From Rubrimonas sp036770645 (GTDB taxonomy: Bacteria > Pseudomonadota > Alphaproteobacteria > Rhodobacterales > Rhodobacteraceae): a stretch of 16,008 nucleotides of DNA. The notes beneath the pieces are model-generated. The model worked only from the letters and a program-made list of their open reading frames with translations, did no database searches and was not told the DNA's origin. The position numbers were made by a program, and so were the translations under genes. Positions 8,174-15,775 of this stretch are shown one piece after another. Position 1 is the stretch's first letter, and the number at the start of each line of letters is the position of its first letter. Location of the stretch: positions 1 through 16,008 of the forward strand of contig DAIPIU010000062.1 in the NCBI GenBank assembly GCA_036770645.1, read 5' to 3'.

Positions 8174-9063
8174 TGGCGCACCTCCATGGCCGAGCGCAGC
8201 CCGTCCGACAGCAGGTTGAACGAGATCGAGGTGAGGAAGATCATCAGTCCCGGCAGCGCCGCCACCCAGGGCTGGACGTAGATCGCGGTGCGCAGCGTGT
8301 TCAGCATCAGGCCCCATTCCGGCTCGGGCGGCCGGACGCCGAGGCCCAGGAAGGACAGGCCGGAGGCGAGGATCATCGACACCGCGATCAGCGAGGTGGC
8401 GTAGACGAAGATCGGCCCCAGCACGTTGCCCAGCACATGCACGCGCACGATGGTGAAGGCCGAGGCCCCCGACGCCCGCGCGGCCTCGACGAAATCGGCC
8501 GCGCGGATGCGTGTCGTCACCGATTCCGCCACCCGCGCGATGGGCGGCACGAACACCACGGTCAGCGACAGCAGCGCGTTGCCGAGGCCGGCCCCCAGCG
8601 CCCCCGACAGCGCGACGGCCAGCAGCACCGAGGGGAAGGCGTAGAACACGTCGATGGTGCGCATGATCAGCGTGTTGGCGATCCCGCCGGCATAGCCCGC
8701 GACGATCCCGAGGCCCGAACCGATGAAGAAGGCGAACACCACAGGCGTCACGCCCATCAGCAGCGACAGCCGCCCGCCATGGATCAGCCGGCTGAGCATG
8801 TCGCGGCCGAGTTCGTCCGAGCCGAGCGGGAAGCCCTCGGTCCCGATGGGCCTCAGGCGGCGCAGCATCTGGCCCTGATAGGGGTCGGCCGGCGCGATCC
8901 ATGGCGCGAACACCGCCAGCAGCAGCAGCGCCAGCAGCACCGCGGCCGCGCCCATCGCCACGGGGTCGCGCCGCAGCTTGCGCCAGACATTCCGCCAGTA
9001 GCCGGCCGAACGGACGGCCGCGACGGGCGCTGCGGCCGGCGGCGCGAGGGCGATGTCGGCCAT
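8170..9063 (-). CDS. Dpp/Opp-type ABC transporter permease (DppC-like)
   Basis: This 297-residue inner-membrane permease belongs to the DppC family. It starts with a cytoplasmic N-terminus, then GYWRNVWRKLRRDPVAMGAAAVLLALLLLAVFAPWIAP (first membrane span) followed by the DPYQGQMLRRLRPIGTEGFPLGSDELGRDMLSRLIHGGR segment typical of DppC. The ATPase-contact loop is EAARASGASAFTIVRVHVLGN. Five to six spans are visible, ending SFNLLSDGLRSAMEVRQ. I chose the ATG at 9063, 4 nt after the DppB-like stop, because AAGAGG lies just upstream. The longer possible start at 9108 would overlap the previous gene and adds residues not found in the family. Confidence 0.92.
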   Translation of the reverse strand: MADIALAPPAAAPVAAVRSAGYWRNVWRKLRRDPVAMGAAAVLLALLLLAVFAPWIAPADPYQGQMLRRLRPIGTEGFPLGSDELGRDMLSRLIHGGRLSLLMGVTPVVFAFFIGSGLGIVAGYAGGIANTLIMRTIDVFYAFPSVLLAVALSGALGAGLGNALLSLTVVFVPPIARVAESVTTRIRAADFVEAARASGASAFTIVRVHVLGNVLGPIFVYATSLIAVSMILASGLSFLGLGVRPPEPEWGLMLNTLRTAIYVQPWVAALPGLMIFLTSISFNLLSDGLRSAMEVRQ

Positions 9064-9067
9064 GGCC

Positions 9068-10018
9068 TTACCTCTTGATCCGGGGGTCGAGCGCGGTCTG
9101 CAGCACATCGACCGCGAGGTTCAGCACCACGAAGAATGTGGCGAGCACGAGGATCGTGCCCTGCAGCAGCGGCAGGTCGCGCTGGAAGATCGCCGAATTC
9201 AGCAGCATCCCCGTCCCCGGCCACGAGAACACCGTCTCGATCAGGATCGAGCCGCCGAGCAGGTAGCCGAGCTGAACGCCCATCACCGCGAGCGCCGTGG
9301 GCGCGGCGTTCTTCACCACATGCAGGAACACGCCGAATTCGCTGAGGCCGCGGGCGCGCAGGCCGACCACGAATTCCTGCGCCAGGATGTCGGCCACCAG
9401 CGCGCGGACGGTGCGGGCGATGATGCCCATGGGGATCACCGACATGGTGACCGCCGGCAGGACCAGGAAGCTCAGATGCTCGGCGTCCCATTTCCACGCG
9501 CCGGAGCCGCCGGGCCCGGCGCCGGCCGCCGGAAGCCAGCCGAGCTGCGCCGAGAACACGATCACCAGCACCATGCCCAGCCAGTAATGCGGCACCGACA
9601 CCCCGAACACCGACAGCGCCGAGGCCGCCTTGTCGACCGGCGTGTTCACGAAATACCCGGCCACGAAGCCGAAGAGGCAGCCCAGCGCGAAGCCGATCAA
9701 CGTGGCGACCGAGGCGAGCGTGAGGGTGTTGCCGACGGCGCGGAACACCTCGGCCGTGACCGGGCGGCCCGTGGCGATGCTGTCGCCGAGGTCGCCGGTC
9801 AGGGCGCGGCCGAACCACAGCACGAACTGCTCGAAATAGGACCGGTCGAACCCGTAGAGCACGCGCAGGCGCTCCTGCAGCTCCATGGTCGCGTCGGCGG
9901 GCAGGATCGAGATCAGCGGATCGCCGGGCGAGATGTGCACCAGCGCGAAGCACACCACCGAGACGCCGAGCATCACCGGCAAGGTGTACACGATGCGCCG
10001 CAGCGCGTAGCCGAGCAT
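9068..10018 (-). CDS. Dpp/Opp-type ABC transporter permease (DppB-like)
   Basis: This 316-residue permease pairs with the DppC-like protein to form the channel. It opens MLGYALRRIVYTLPVMLGVSVVCFALVHISPGDPL, the classic DppB start with the first membrane span and the conserved PGDP. A periplasmic loop LRVLYGFDRSYFEQFVLWFGRALTGDLGDSIATGRPV follows, also typical of the family. The EAA-type ATPase contact is FVVGLRARGLSEFGVFLHVVKNAA, and the C-terminus contains ETVFSWPGTGMLLNSAIFQRDLPLLQG. The ATG at 10018 has GGAGAG a few nt upstream. It is separated from the binding-protein gene by 91 nt that hold two strong hairpins, which may lower its expression relative to that gene. Confidence 0.93.
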   Translation of the reverse strand: MLGYALRRIVYTLPVMLGVSVVCFALVHISPGDPLISILPADATMELQERLRVLYGFDRSYFEQFVLWFGRALTGDLGDSIATGRPVTAEVFRAVGNTLTLASVATLIGFALGCLFGFVAGYFVNTPVDKAASALSVFGVSVPHYWLGMVLVIVFSAQLGWLPAAGAGPGGSGAWKWDAEHLSFLVLPAVTMSVIPMGIIARTVRALVADILAQEFVVGLRARGLSEFGVFLHVVKNAAPTALAVMGVQLGYLLGGSILIETVFSWPGTGMLLNSAIFQRDLPLLQGTILVLATFFVVLNLAVDVLQTALDPRIKR

Positions 10019-10044
10019 GGGCCGTCTCTCCGGTGGGGGCGGGG

Positions 10045-10103
10045 CGGCGCCGGCGGACCGGCGCCGTCGGGCGCGAAGGGCGGCGCCGGAGGACCGGCGC
10101 CGC
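10045..10103 (-). repeat. Twin near-identical hairpins between binding-protein and permease genes
   Basis: Two stem-loops sit in the 91-nt gap. The first has arms 10045-10053 and 10058-10066 with a CGGA loop. The second has arms 10080-10089 and 10094-10103 with an AGGA loop. Both share the core CGGCGCCGG / CCGGCGCCG. They start 6 nt after the binding-protein stop and are 35 bp apart. Their position fits a transcript-stabilising or partial-termination element that keeps the binding protein in excess over the permeases. The function is inferred and the stems are directly visible. Confidence 0.6.
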
Positions 10104-10109
10104 GGGTCC

Positions 10110-11741
10110 TCACTCGATGGTCATCGGCGCGATGTCGATGAACCAGCTGCGCGGCTGCACGACATTCTTCACCCTCGGCGACATGGCGCGGGGGCCGACG
10201 TCATGGGCGATCCAGACGAAGGGGGCCTCCTCGACGATGCGCTTGTGCAGCTGCGCGAGCGCGGCGTCGCGCCCGGCATCATCGAAGGTCGTCCGCGCCG
10301 CGGCGATCAGCGCGTCGAACTCGTCGTTGCCGAACAGGCCCCAGTTGTTCGACACGGGCGGGAAGGTGCCGGTCGAGGTGAAGCGCACCATGGCGAAGAA
10401 CGGATCCATCGCCGCGAAGCTGACGTTGATGGCATGCGCCCCGTTGGCGGTCGGGTCGTTGGCCCCGCGGCGCCAGTTGGTGAACAGCGTGTTCCACTCG
10501 ATCACGTCAAGCTCGACGTCGAAGAAGCAGTCGCGCAGCGACTGCTGCACATACTCGTTCATCGGGATGGGCTGCATCTGACCCGAACCCGAGGCCGAGG
10601 TCTGCACCTTCACCTTCACCGGGTTGTCGGCCGAGAAGCCGGCCTCGGCCATCAGCGCCCGCGCCGCGTCCGGGTCGTAGCGGATGTCGAAGGTCGGCTC
10701 GCCCCACCACGGGTGGCCCGGGGGGACGGTGCCCTTCGGGACGGCCATGTAGCCGCCGAGCAGCTCGCTGAGCTCCTCGCGGTTCACGCACAGGTTCGCG
10801 GCGTGGCGCACGCGCCTGTCGAGCCAGGGCGAGCCCTCGGCGAAGCTGAGCTGCCAGGGCCAGACATGAGGCTGGGCGTTGGAATGGATGGTGAAGCCGC
10901 GCGACTCGATCTGCGGGATGGCGTCGGGCGATGGGGCCTCGATCCAGTCGACCTGGCCCGACAGCAGCGCCGCGGTGCGGGCGTTGGCCTCGGGCAGCGG
11001 GATCAGCACCACCTTGTCGATGGTCGGCGTGCGCGCCGGGTTCCAGTAGGCTGTGTTGGGAGCGAGCTCCAGCCGCTCGCGCGGGGCGAAGGCGGTGACG
11101 CGGAACGGCCCGCTGCCCGACGGGTCCGCGGCGAAGGCGGCCCAGGCGGCGGCGGCATCGCCGGTCTCGTCGAACTTCGCCTGCCAGTGCGCGGGCGAGG
11201 CCATGAACAGGTTGGTCAGGTTCAGCGGCAGGAAGCTGTCGGGCTGCGAGGTGGTGAGCTCGACCGTCAGCGGATCGATGGCCCGGGCCGAGCGCAGCGT
11301 CGGCATGCGCGAGGCGGTCACGCCCACCTGGCTCGCGTCGAAATGCGGCGCGCTCTCGTCCAGCACCTTCCGCACGTTCCAGACCACGGCATCGGCGTCG
11401 AAGGCCGAGCCGTCGTGGAAGGTGACGCCCTCGCGCAGCTTGAAGGTCCACTTCGTCGTGTCGTCGGGGTTCACCGCCCATTCGGTGGCCAGCCCCGGGA
11501 TCAGCACCGAGGGGCCATCATAGACCGACAGGTCCCAGTGCGTCAGCGCGTCGTAGATTGGAATGCCGGTGAAGCGGTTGCCCTCGAAGCCTTGGTCGGG
11601 CTGGCCCAGCGTGCGCGGAATGTCGGCGGCGGTCATGCCGATGCGCAGCACGCGCTCCTGGGCGAGGGCGGAAAGCGGGGCCGCGAGCGCGGCGCCGGCG
11701 AGCAGCGCGGCGACGAGCGGGCGGCGAAGCGATGGGATCAT
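10110..11741 (-). CDS. Dpp/Opp-type ABC transporter periplasmic substrate-binding protein (family 5)
   Basis: This 543-residue extracytoplasmic binding protein (SBP_bac_5) captures the ligand for the importer. A signal peptide (about residues 1-28, LVAALLAGAALAAPLSALAQ) lacks a lipobox cysteine, so the protein is probably soluble in the periplasm. The mature part begins ERVLRIGMTAADIPRTLGQPDQGFEGNRFTGIPIYDAL and later has the family motif segments LIPGLATEWAVNPDDTTKWTFKLREGVTFHDGSAFDADAVVWN. Length is typical. The ATG at 11741 has GGAGG about 6 nt upstream. The frame is open for 60 more residues, which would lack a signal peptide, so I reject that start. The ligand (peptide, opine, nickel chelate or other) cannot be told from sequence alone; the racemase and monooxygenase genes upstream hint at a small organic compound. 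Confidence 0.94.
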   Translation of the reverse strand: MIPSLRRPLVAALLAGAALAAPLSALAQERVLRIGMTAADIPRTLGQPDQGFEGNRFTGIPIYDALTHWDLSVYDGPSVLIPGLATEWAVNPDDTTKWTFKLREGVTFHDGSAFDADAVVWNVRKVLDESAPHFDASQVGVTASRMPTLRSARAIDPLTVELTTSQPDSFLPLNLTNLFMASPAHWQAKFDETGDAAAAWAAFAADPSGSGPFRVTAFAPRERLELAPNTAYWNPARTPTIDKVVLIPLPEANARTAALLSGQVDWIEAPSPDAIPQIESRGFTIHSNAQPHVWPWQLSFAEGSPWLDRRVRHAANLCVNREELSELLGGYMAVPKGTVPPGHPWWGEPTFDIRYDPDAARALMAEAGFSADNPVKVKVQTSASGSGQMQPIPMNEYVQQSLRDCFFDVELDVIEWNTLFTNWRRGANDPTANGAHAINVSFAAMDPFFAMVRFTSTGTFPPVSNNWGLFGNDEFDALIAAARTTFDDAGRDAALAQLHKRIVEEAPFVWIAHDVGPRAMSPRVKNVVQPRSWFIDIAPMTIE

Positions 11742-11785
11742 GTCAGGCCTCCGTGGCGACGTCGCGCACGACGCCGGTTCGCGTC

Positions 11786-11837
11786 GCGACAGCTGCGACG
11801 CGCTGTCACGGTAAACGGAGGTTAAAGCAACCCGCAA
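11786..11837 (-). promoter_or_regulatory. Candidate promoter and operator of the ABC importer operon
   Basis: On the minus strand TTGCGG (11837-11832) is followed after 17 nt by TTACCG (11814-11809), a plausible though poor -35/-10 pair. A dyad GTGACAGC / GCTGTCGC (11809-11802 and 11793-11786, 7 of 8 positions matching, 8-nt gap) overlaps the -10 and expected start. The arrangement suggests a repressor site. The remaining sequence down to 11742 is the 5' leader with the GGAGG ribosome site. Confidence 0.28.
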
Positions 11838-11855
11838 CCCGGATGCCTGTTTTCT

Positions 11856-11879
11856 GGGGCGCCGCCGACGGCATGCCCC
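11856..11879. other. Bulged GC hairpin after the racemase-family gene
   Basis: GGGGC-GCCG, loop CCGA, CGGC-AT-GCCCC forms a 9-bp stem with a 2-nt bulge. On the minus strand it follows the racemase-family stop by 25 nt and precedes the ABC promoter region, so it may end the upstream transcript. No U-run follows on the minus strand. Confidence 0.35.
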
Positions 11880-11884
11880 GATGC

Positions 11885-11906
11885 CGGCACCTTCTGCCGC
11901 TTTTTT
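11885..11906 (+). terminator. Plus-strand hairpin followed by six T residues
   Basis: CGGCA-CCTTC-TGCCG (11885-11899) followed by C and TTTTTT (11901-11906) looks like a short intrinsic terminator reading rightward. No plus-strand gene precedes it. The T-run overlaps the TAA stop of the opposing racemase-family gene. It could end an antisense or small RNA, or it may be chance. Confidence 0.3.
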
Positions 11907-12600
11907 AGGCGACGATGGCACCGTGGCGAAGGGGCCGCGCGCCGCCGAGCGGCCCCATCGCGGCCAGCGCCGCGGCCTGCGTCACGGCGCAGGCAAGCGA
12001 ATCGAGCACCGGCACCGGGGCCGCGGGGCGCAGCCGCTCCGCCAGCCCCAGCATCCCCGCGCCGCCCAGCACCACCGCATCCGCGCCCGCAGCCGCGGCC
12101 GCCGCGACCTCGGCCCCCACGGCGGCCAGCGCGCCCGCCGGGTCCGCGGCGATCTCCGCCCCCGTCAGCGCCACGGTCCGCACGCAGACGACCCGCGAGG
12201 CCAGCCCGATCCCGTCGGCCAGCGCCTCGATCAGCGGCCCCCAGGCCCGGCCGCCCGTCACCACGGCGACGCGGGGGCCGATCTGGCAGGCGGCATGCAG
12301 CGAAGCCTCCGCCATGCCCACCACGGGGCAGGGCAGCAGCGCGCGCGCGGCCCCGAGGCCGGGATCGCCGAAACAGGCGACGATCGCTGCGGCCGGCGCG
12401 GGGTCCAGCCCGCGCGCGACGGCGGCCACGGCCAGCGCCGCCTCGGCGCAGCCCGCCGCGTCGGTGATGTAGCCGGGGCCGAAGGGCGCGGTGATCCCGC
12501 GCAGCGCCATGGCCGGACCGACAAGCGCCGCGCCCGCGGCGACCATCCGCGCCGTCATGTCGGCATTGGTGTTGGCGTTGATCAGGACGATGTCGCGCAT
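11905..12600 (-). CDS. Asp/Glu/hydantoin racemase family protein lacking the second catalytic Cys
   Basis: This 231-residue protein belongs to the Asp/Glu/hydantoin racemase superfamily, whose members racemise or isomerise small acids or hydantoins by a two-cysteine, cofactor-free mechanism. The N-terminus MRDIVLINANTNADMTARM and the first catalytic loop IVACFGDPGLGAAR (Cys76) are clear and match hydantoin/allantoin racemases. In the second catalytic loop, ADAVVLGGAGMLGL, Gly180 (codon GGC, 12063-12061) stands where those racemases have cysteine (LGCAGM). The ATG at 12600 is chosen because the family motif begins there. An upstream in-frame ATG at 12636 would add 12 unlike residues. The gene follows the monooxygenase gene by 54 nt and precedes the importer by 163 nt. 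The activity may be non-racemase, such as decarboxylase or isomerase. Confidence 0.85.
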   Translation of the reverse strand: MRDIVLINANTNADMTARMVAAGAALVGPAMALRGITAPFGPGYITDAAGCAEAALAVAAVARGLDPAPAAAIVACFGDPGLGAARALLPCPVVGMAEASLHAACQIGPRVAVVTGGRAWGPLIEALADGIGLASRVVCVRTVALTGAEIAADPAGALAAVGAEVAAAAAAGADAVVLGGAGMLGLAERLRPAAPVPVLDSLACAVTQAAALAAMGPLGGARPLRHGAIVA

Positions 12601-12654
12601 GGCTCCAGGATGCTCCGCCGCCGGCGCGCCGTCCATGGCGCGGCGCCCCGCGGT

Positions 12655-13839
12655 TCAGGCCGGCTCGACATGGCCGTAAAGCCAGTCGAGGCGCCCCATG
12701 GCGAGCCGCGGGGCGAGCCGCGCGCCGATCGCCAGCGGCGCCTGCCGCGCGAGGCCCTCCAGCCCCGCCGCATGGAACAGCCTCGCGTTCGCCGCCGCGG
12801 TCGCCTGCACCCGCGTCGCCCGCGCGCGCCGGTCGGCCTCGTAGGCCGCGAGGCCCGCCGGGACCGTCGCAAGATCGGCGAGCCGGCGGGCGAGCGCCGC
12901 GCCATCCTCGAAGGCCTGCACCGCGCCCTGCGCCATGAAGGGCAGCATCGGGTGCACGGCATCGCCCAGCAGGCCGATCCGCCCGACGCTCCAGGCCGGC
13001 GGGGCCGGGCGGTCGAACAGCCCCCACAGCAAGGTCCGCTCGGCCGCGGCCAGCACGCCGGTCACCCCCGGCGCCCAGCCGGCGAAGGCGCGGCACAGCG
13101 CGCCGAGGTCGCCCTCGGCCGACCAGCTCTCCCCGGTCCAGGCCGCGCGCTCCTCGACGGCGACGAAGTTCACCAGATCGCCGCGCCGCAGGTAGTAGGT
13201 CACCAGATGCCGCCCCGGTCCGACCCACACGGTCGCATCGGGCCGCACCAGCCCGCGCGGCAGCCGCTCGGCCGGCACGGTGCCGCGCCAGGCCGCCTGT
13301 CCGGTGAAGCGCGGCGCGTCCGCGCCGAACAGCGCCGCCCGCACGGCGGAGCGCAGGCCGTCCGCCCCCAACACGGCGTCGGCCTCGACCGCGCCGCCAT
13401 CGGCCAGCCGCAGCGCGGCGGCGCCCGCGTGCTGCGTCGCGCCCTCGACGGCGGCCCCGAGGCGGATCTCGGCCCCCGCCGCCCGCGCCGCGGCCTCGAC
13501 CGCGTCAAGAAGGTCGGCGCGGTGCACCTGCAGGTAGGGCGCGCCCCATCGGGCCTCGGCGGCGGCCCCCAGCGGGATGCGCAGCACGGTCGCGCCCCCC
13601 CGGCCGAGCCGCATGACCGCGGCCTCGGGCTGGAAGGCCGCGCGCTCGACCGCCGCCAGCGCATCGATGCGCTTCAGCAGGCGCGCGCCGTTGGGGCTGA
13701 CCTGGATGCCGGCGCCGGCCTCGCCCAGCGCGCCCGCCCGCTCGCAGACCACCACCTCGGCCCCCCGCCGGGCCAGCGCCGCGGCGGCGTAGAGGCCGGC
13801 GAGCCCGGCGCCGGCGATGGCGATCCTCATGCGGCGCAT
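12655..13839 (-). CDS. FAD-dependent monooxygenase, salicylate-hydroxylase-like
   Basis: This 394-residue flavoprotein belongs to the class A aromatic hydroxylases (UbiH/NahG-like), which use FAD, NAD(P)H and O2. It shows the GxGxxG dinucleotide motif IAGAGLAGLYAAAALARRG (residues 8-26) followed by VCER, the DG motif VLGADGLRSAVR (157-167) and the GD motif LLGDAVHPMLPFMAQGAVQAFEDG (290-313). FDRPAPPAWSVGRIG just before it, and the WLYGH end, resemble salicylate 1-hydroxylase and 3-hydroxybenzoate 6-hydroxylase. The ATG at 13839 is preceded by GGAGGG at 12 nt; a second ATG at 13830 is possible. All FAD-binding residues appear intact. It heads the minus-strand run of racemase and importer genes, so its substrate may be related to the imported compound. 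The exact substrate is not predictable. Confidence 0.9.
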   Translation of the reverse strand: MRRMRIAIAGAGLAGLYAAAALARRGAEVVVCERAGALGEAGAGIQVSPNGARLLKRIDALAAVERAAFQPEAAVMRLGRGGATVLRIPLGAAAEARWGAPYLQVHRADLLDAVEAAARAAGAEIRLGAAVEGATQHAGAAALRLADGGAVEADAVLGADGLRSAVRAALFGADAPRFTGQAAWRGTVPAERLPRGLVRPDATVWVGPGRHLVTYYLRRGDLVNFVAVEERAAWTGESWSAEGDLGALCRAFAGWAPGVTGVLAAAERTLLWGLFDRPAPPAWSVGRIGLLGDAVHPMLPFMAQGAVQAFEDGAALARRLADLATVPAGLAAYEADRRARATRVQATAAANARLFHAAGLEGLARQAPLAIGARLAPRLAMGRLDWLYGHVEPA

Positions 13840-13956
13840 GGCGCGGCTTTCCCTCCGGGCCGCAAGCGCGGCGCATTCGTTGCGCCGGCGGCCCGGCCCG
13901 CGCAATGATCGACCCGGGCGGCCGAAGCAAGGGCCGCGTCGACGCGGGGGGCAGCG

Positions 13957-14265
13957 ATGACGGGACAGGACGACAGCTTCGAACTGTATCAGGACAAGCG
14001 CGGGGAATGGCGCTGGCGGCGCAAGGCCCCGAACGGCAAGATCGTCGGCGCGTCCTGCGAGGGCTACAAGGCGCGCGCCGACGCCGAGGCCAACATGAAC
14101 CGCGGCGCCGTCGCGACCGATGCCTGGGAGGTGTATCAGGACAGGCGCGGGGAATGGCGCTGGCGGCGCAAGGCCCAGAACGGCCGGATCGTCGGGGCGT
14201 CCTGCGAGGGATACAGGGCCCGCGCCGACGCCGAGGCCAACGCCGCCCGCCACGGACGCGCCTGA
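13957..14265 (+). CDS. YegP-like DUF1508 protein of two repeats
   Basis: This 102-residue protein is made of two DUF1508 repeats: FELYQDKRGEWRWRRKAPNG at about residues 8-27, and WEVYQDRRGEWRWRRKAQNG at about 57-76, each followed by IVGASCEGY and ARADAEAN. The two-repeat form and length match YegP (about 110 residues). The family has no firm biochemical role; it is widespread and sometimes stress-linked. The ATG at 13957 has a GGGGGG-rich ribosome site region and a 14-bp palindrome (13934-13947) just upstream. It is transcribed divergently from the monooxygenase gene and ends 7 nt from the convergent DUF2125 gene, so the two transcripts must overlap or end within coding sequence. Confidence 0.9.
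   Translation: MTGQDDSFELYQDKRGEWRWRRKAPNGKIVGASCEGYKARADAEANMNRGAVATDAWEVYQDRRGEWRWRRKAQNGRIVGASCEGYRARADAEANAARHGRA
13984..14241 (+). repeat. Internal tandem repeat within the YegP-like gene
   Basis: Segments 13984-14094 and 14131-14241 align without gaps at 102 of 111 positions by hand count, a spacing of 147 bp (49 codons). The identity includes synonymous positions, so the halves look recently duplicated or homogenised. Confidence 0.85.
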
Positions 14266-14272
14266 CCGCCCG

Positions 14273-15652
14273 TCAGCGCAGGGGGACGCCATTCGCCGTG
14301 ATGCCCGTGGCGTCGATGACGATCCGCGTGCGCAGGGCGTCGGGGTCGTCCGGGTCGGCGGCATGGGCGGCGGCCAGCGCCTCGAGCCGCCTCGCCGCGG
14401 CGAAGCCGACGAACCCTGCACGTTCCAGCGCCGCGAGCAGCGGCCGCCAGCCCGTCGCCGCGCCATCGAACACCCCCGCCGGGGCGGGTTCGATGGCGGT
14501 CGCCCCGCTCAGGCTGGCCTCGACCCCGAGGCCTGCGATCCGCCCCTCCGCCACCGACAGCGAGATCACGCCCACAGGGGCCGCGCCGAACGCGGCGGCC
14601 CGGTCCAGCGTGGTGCGCCAGTAGACCTCGGCCCCCGCATCGAGCAGCGCCGAAGCCGGGTCGCGGGGCAGCGCCCCGCCCGGGTCGAGCGCGGCCCAGG
14701 CCGCCGCGTCGCCCGTCAGCCCGGCAAGCCCGAGCTTCACGCGCACCGGTTCCGGGGCCGGGGCCGGCGCATACGGACCCTCGAGCGACAGGCTCAGGCT
14801 GTCGAGCGCGAGGGCGGCGGCCTGCGGGAACGGTCCGCCCGCCAGCGTGAGGGCGGTCGCCGCGGCCTCGGCCTCCAGCGCGAAACGCCCCCCGGCCGCG
14901 GACAGGCGCGCGCGCGCCGGACCGCCCCGCGTCCGCATCGCCGCCCCGGCGGGCCCCGCCGCGCGGCTTTCGGTCGATCCGGCCGCCGCGGCAAGCGCGA
15001 ACCGCCCGCCGCCGGCGAGGCTTGCCAGCAGCGTCGGCCCCGTCATGCCCGCGGCCGTCAGCGTCACGGACAGATCCCGCGCCTCGGACAGGGCGCGCGG
15101 CGCCGCCGCGTCGCCCTCGGACAGCGCGAGGCGCCCCGCCTCGAGCGTCGCCTCGATGTCGGCCGCGTCCGGCCCGGCGCCCGTGCGCAGCCGCAGCGCC
15201 ACCGGCCCGGCCTCGAGCCGCCCGGCGGCCGCGCCGCCCTGCGGCGTCAGCACCAGCCGCGCGGCGGTCGCGGCGCCTGCCGCCGGCTCGACGGACAGCC
15301 CTTCCACGGCAAAGTCGAGAGAGGCGCCCGCGATCTCGACCGTGCCGCCATCGGGCAGCGCCAGCAGGGCGGTATCGCCCGGGCCCGCCGACAGCACGGC
15401 GGCCGGGGCCGAGAGCCGCCAGCCCCCCGCCGCCGGCGCGACGGAAAGATCGACGAAGCGCGCCGCATGGCCGAAGGGGAAGCCGCCGACAGTGCGCCCG
15501 CCATGCGCGATGGCCAGCCCCTGCGCCGCGGCCGCCGCCAGCCTCGCGTCCAGCGCCGCGCCGAAGGCCCGCGCCCCCAGCAGCCAGCCGCCATAGCCCA
15601 GCGCCGCGACGGTCGCAGCCGCCGCGAGGCCGCGCACAAGCCAAACCCGCAT
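14273..15652 (-). CDS. DUF2125 domain-containing protein
   Basis: This 459-residue protein of unknown function has one N-terminal membrane anchor or uncleaved signal (VWLVRGLAAAATVAALGYGGWLL), then the family start with LDARLAAAAAQGLAIAHGGRTVGGFPFGHAARFVDLSV. The GxPFG segment is the DUF2125 hallmark. The rest is an Ala/Gly-rich beta-type chain that probably lies in the periplasm. DUF2125 is found in Alphaproteobacteria, and its AsmA-like repeated architecture suggests an envelope or lipid-transport role, though that is inference. I chose the ATG at 15652 over the TTG two codons upstream. The stop is 7 nt from the convergent YegP-like gene. Length is close to the 330-500 residues usual for the family. 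Confidence 0.82.
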   Translation of the reverse strand: MRVWLVRGLAAAATVAALGYGGWLLGARAFGAALDARLAAAAAQGLAIAHGGRTVGGFPFGHAARFVDLSVAPAAGGWRLSAPAAVLSAGPGDTALLALPDGGTVEIAGASLDFAVEGLSVEPAAGAATAARLVLTPQGGAAAGRLEAGPVALRLRTGAGPDAADIEATLEAGRLALSEGDAAAPRALSEARDLSVTLTAAGMTGPTLLASLAGGGRFALAAAAGSTESRAAGPAGAAMRTRGGPARARLSAAGGRFALEAEAAATALTLAGGPFPQAAALALDSLSLSLEGPYAPAPAPEPVRVKLGLAGLTGDAAAWAALDPGGALPRDPASALLDAGAEVYWRTTLDRAAAFGAAPVGVISLSVAEGRIAGLGVEASLSGATAIEPAPAGVFDGAATGWRPLLAALERAGFVGFAAARRLEALAAAHAADPDDPDALRTRIVIDATGITANGVPLR

Positions 15653-15716
15653 GCCCAAGCCCCCGACGCCCGCCGACCGGGGCGCACCCTGTGCCGCGCG
15701 GTCCGGGGCGTCAATC

Positions 15717-15734
15717 GCGCCGCGGGCGCGGCGC
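15717..15734. terminator. Candidate hairpin between helicase and DUF2125 genes
   Basis: GCGCCGC, loop GGGC and GCGGCGC form a perfect 7-bp stem 42 nt downstream of the helicase stop on the minus strand. No U-run follows, so it is a weak terminator candidate. The rest of 15653-15775 is plain GC-rich DNA without a gene that I can support. Confidence 0.3.
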
Positions 15735-15775
15735 GGCGGGGTCTCGCGCGCGGCGGCGGCCCGCGCCCCGGGGCT

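Noticed and set aside
11742..11921. A 60-residue extension of the binding protein
   Set aside because: It has no signal peptide, overlaps the end of the racemase-family gene, and the start at 11741 has a good ribosome site followed by a clear signal peptide.
13934..13947. A 14-bp perfect palindrome (CCGCGTC/GACGCGG) just before the YegP-like gene
   Set aside because: It could be an operator or just chance in GC-rich DNA; no partner site or known motif was seen, so it is mentioned but not called as a feature.
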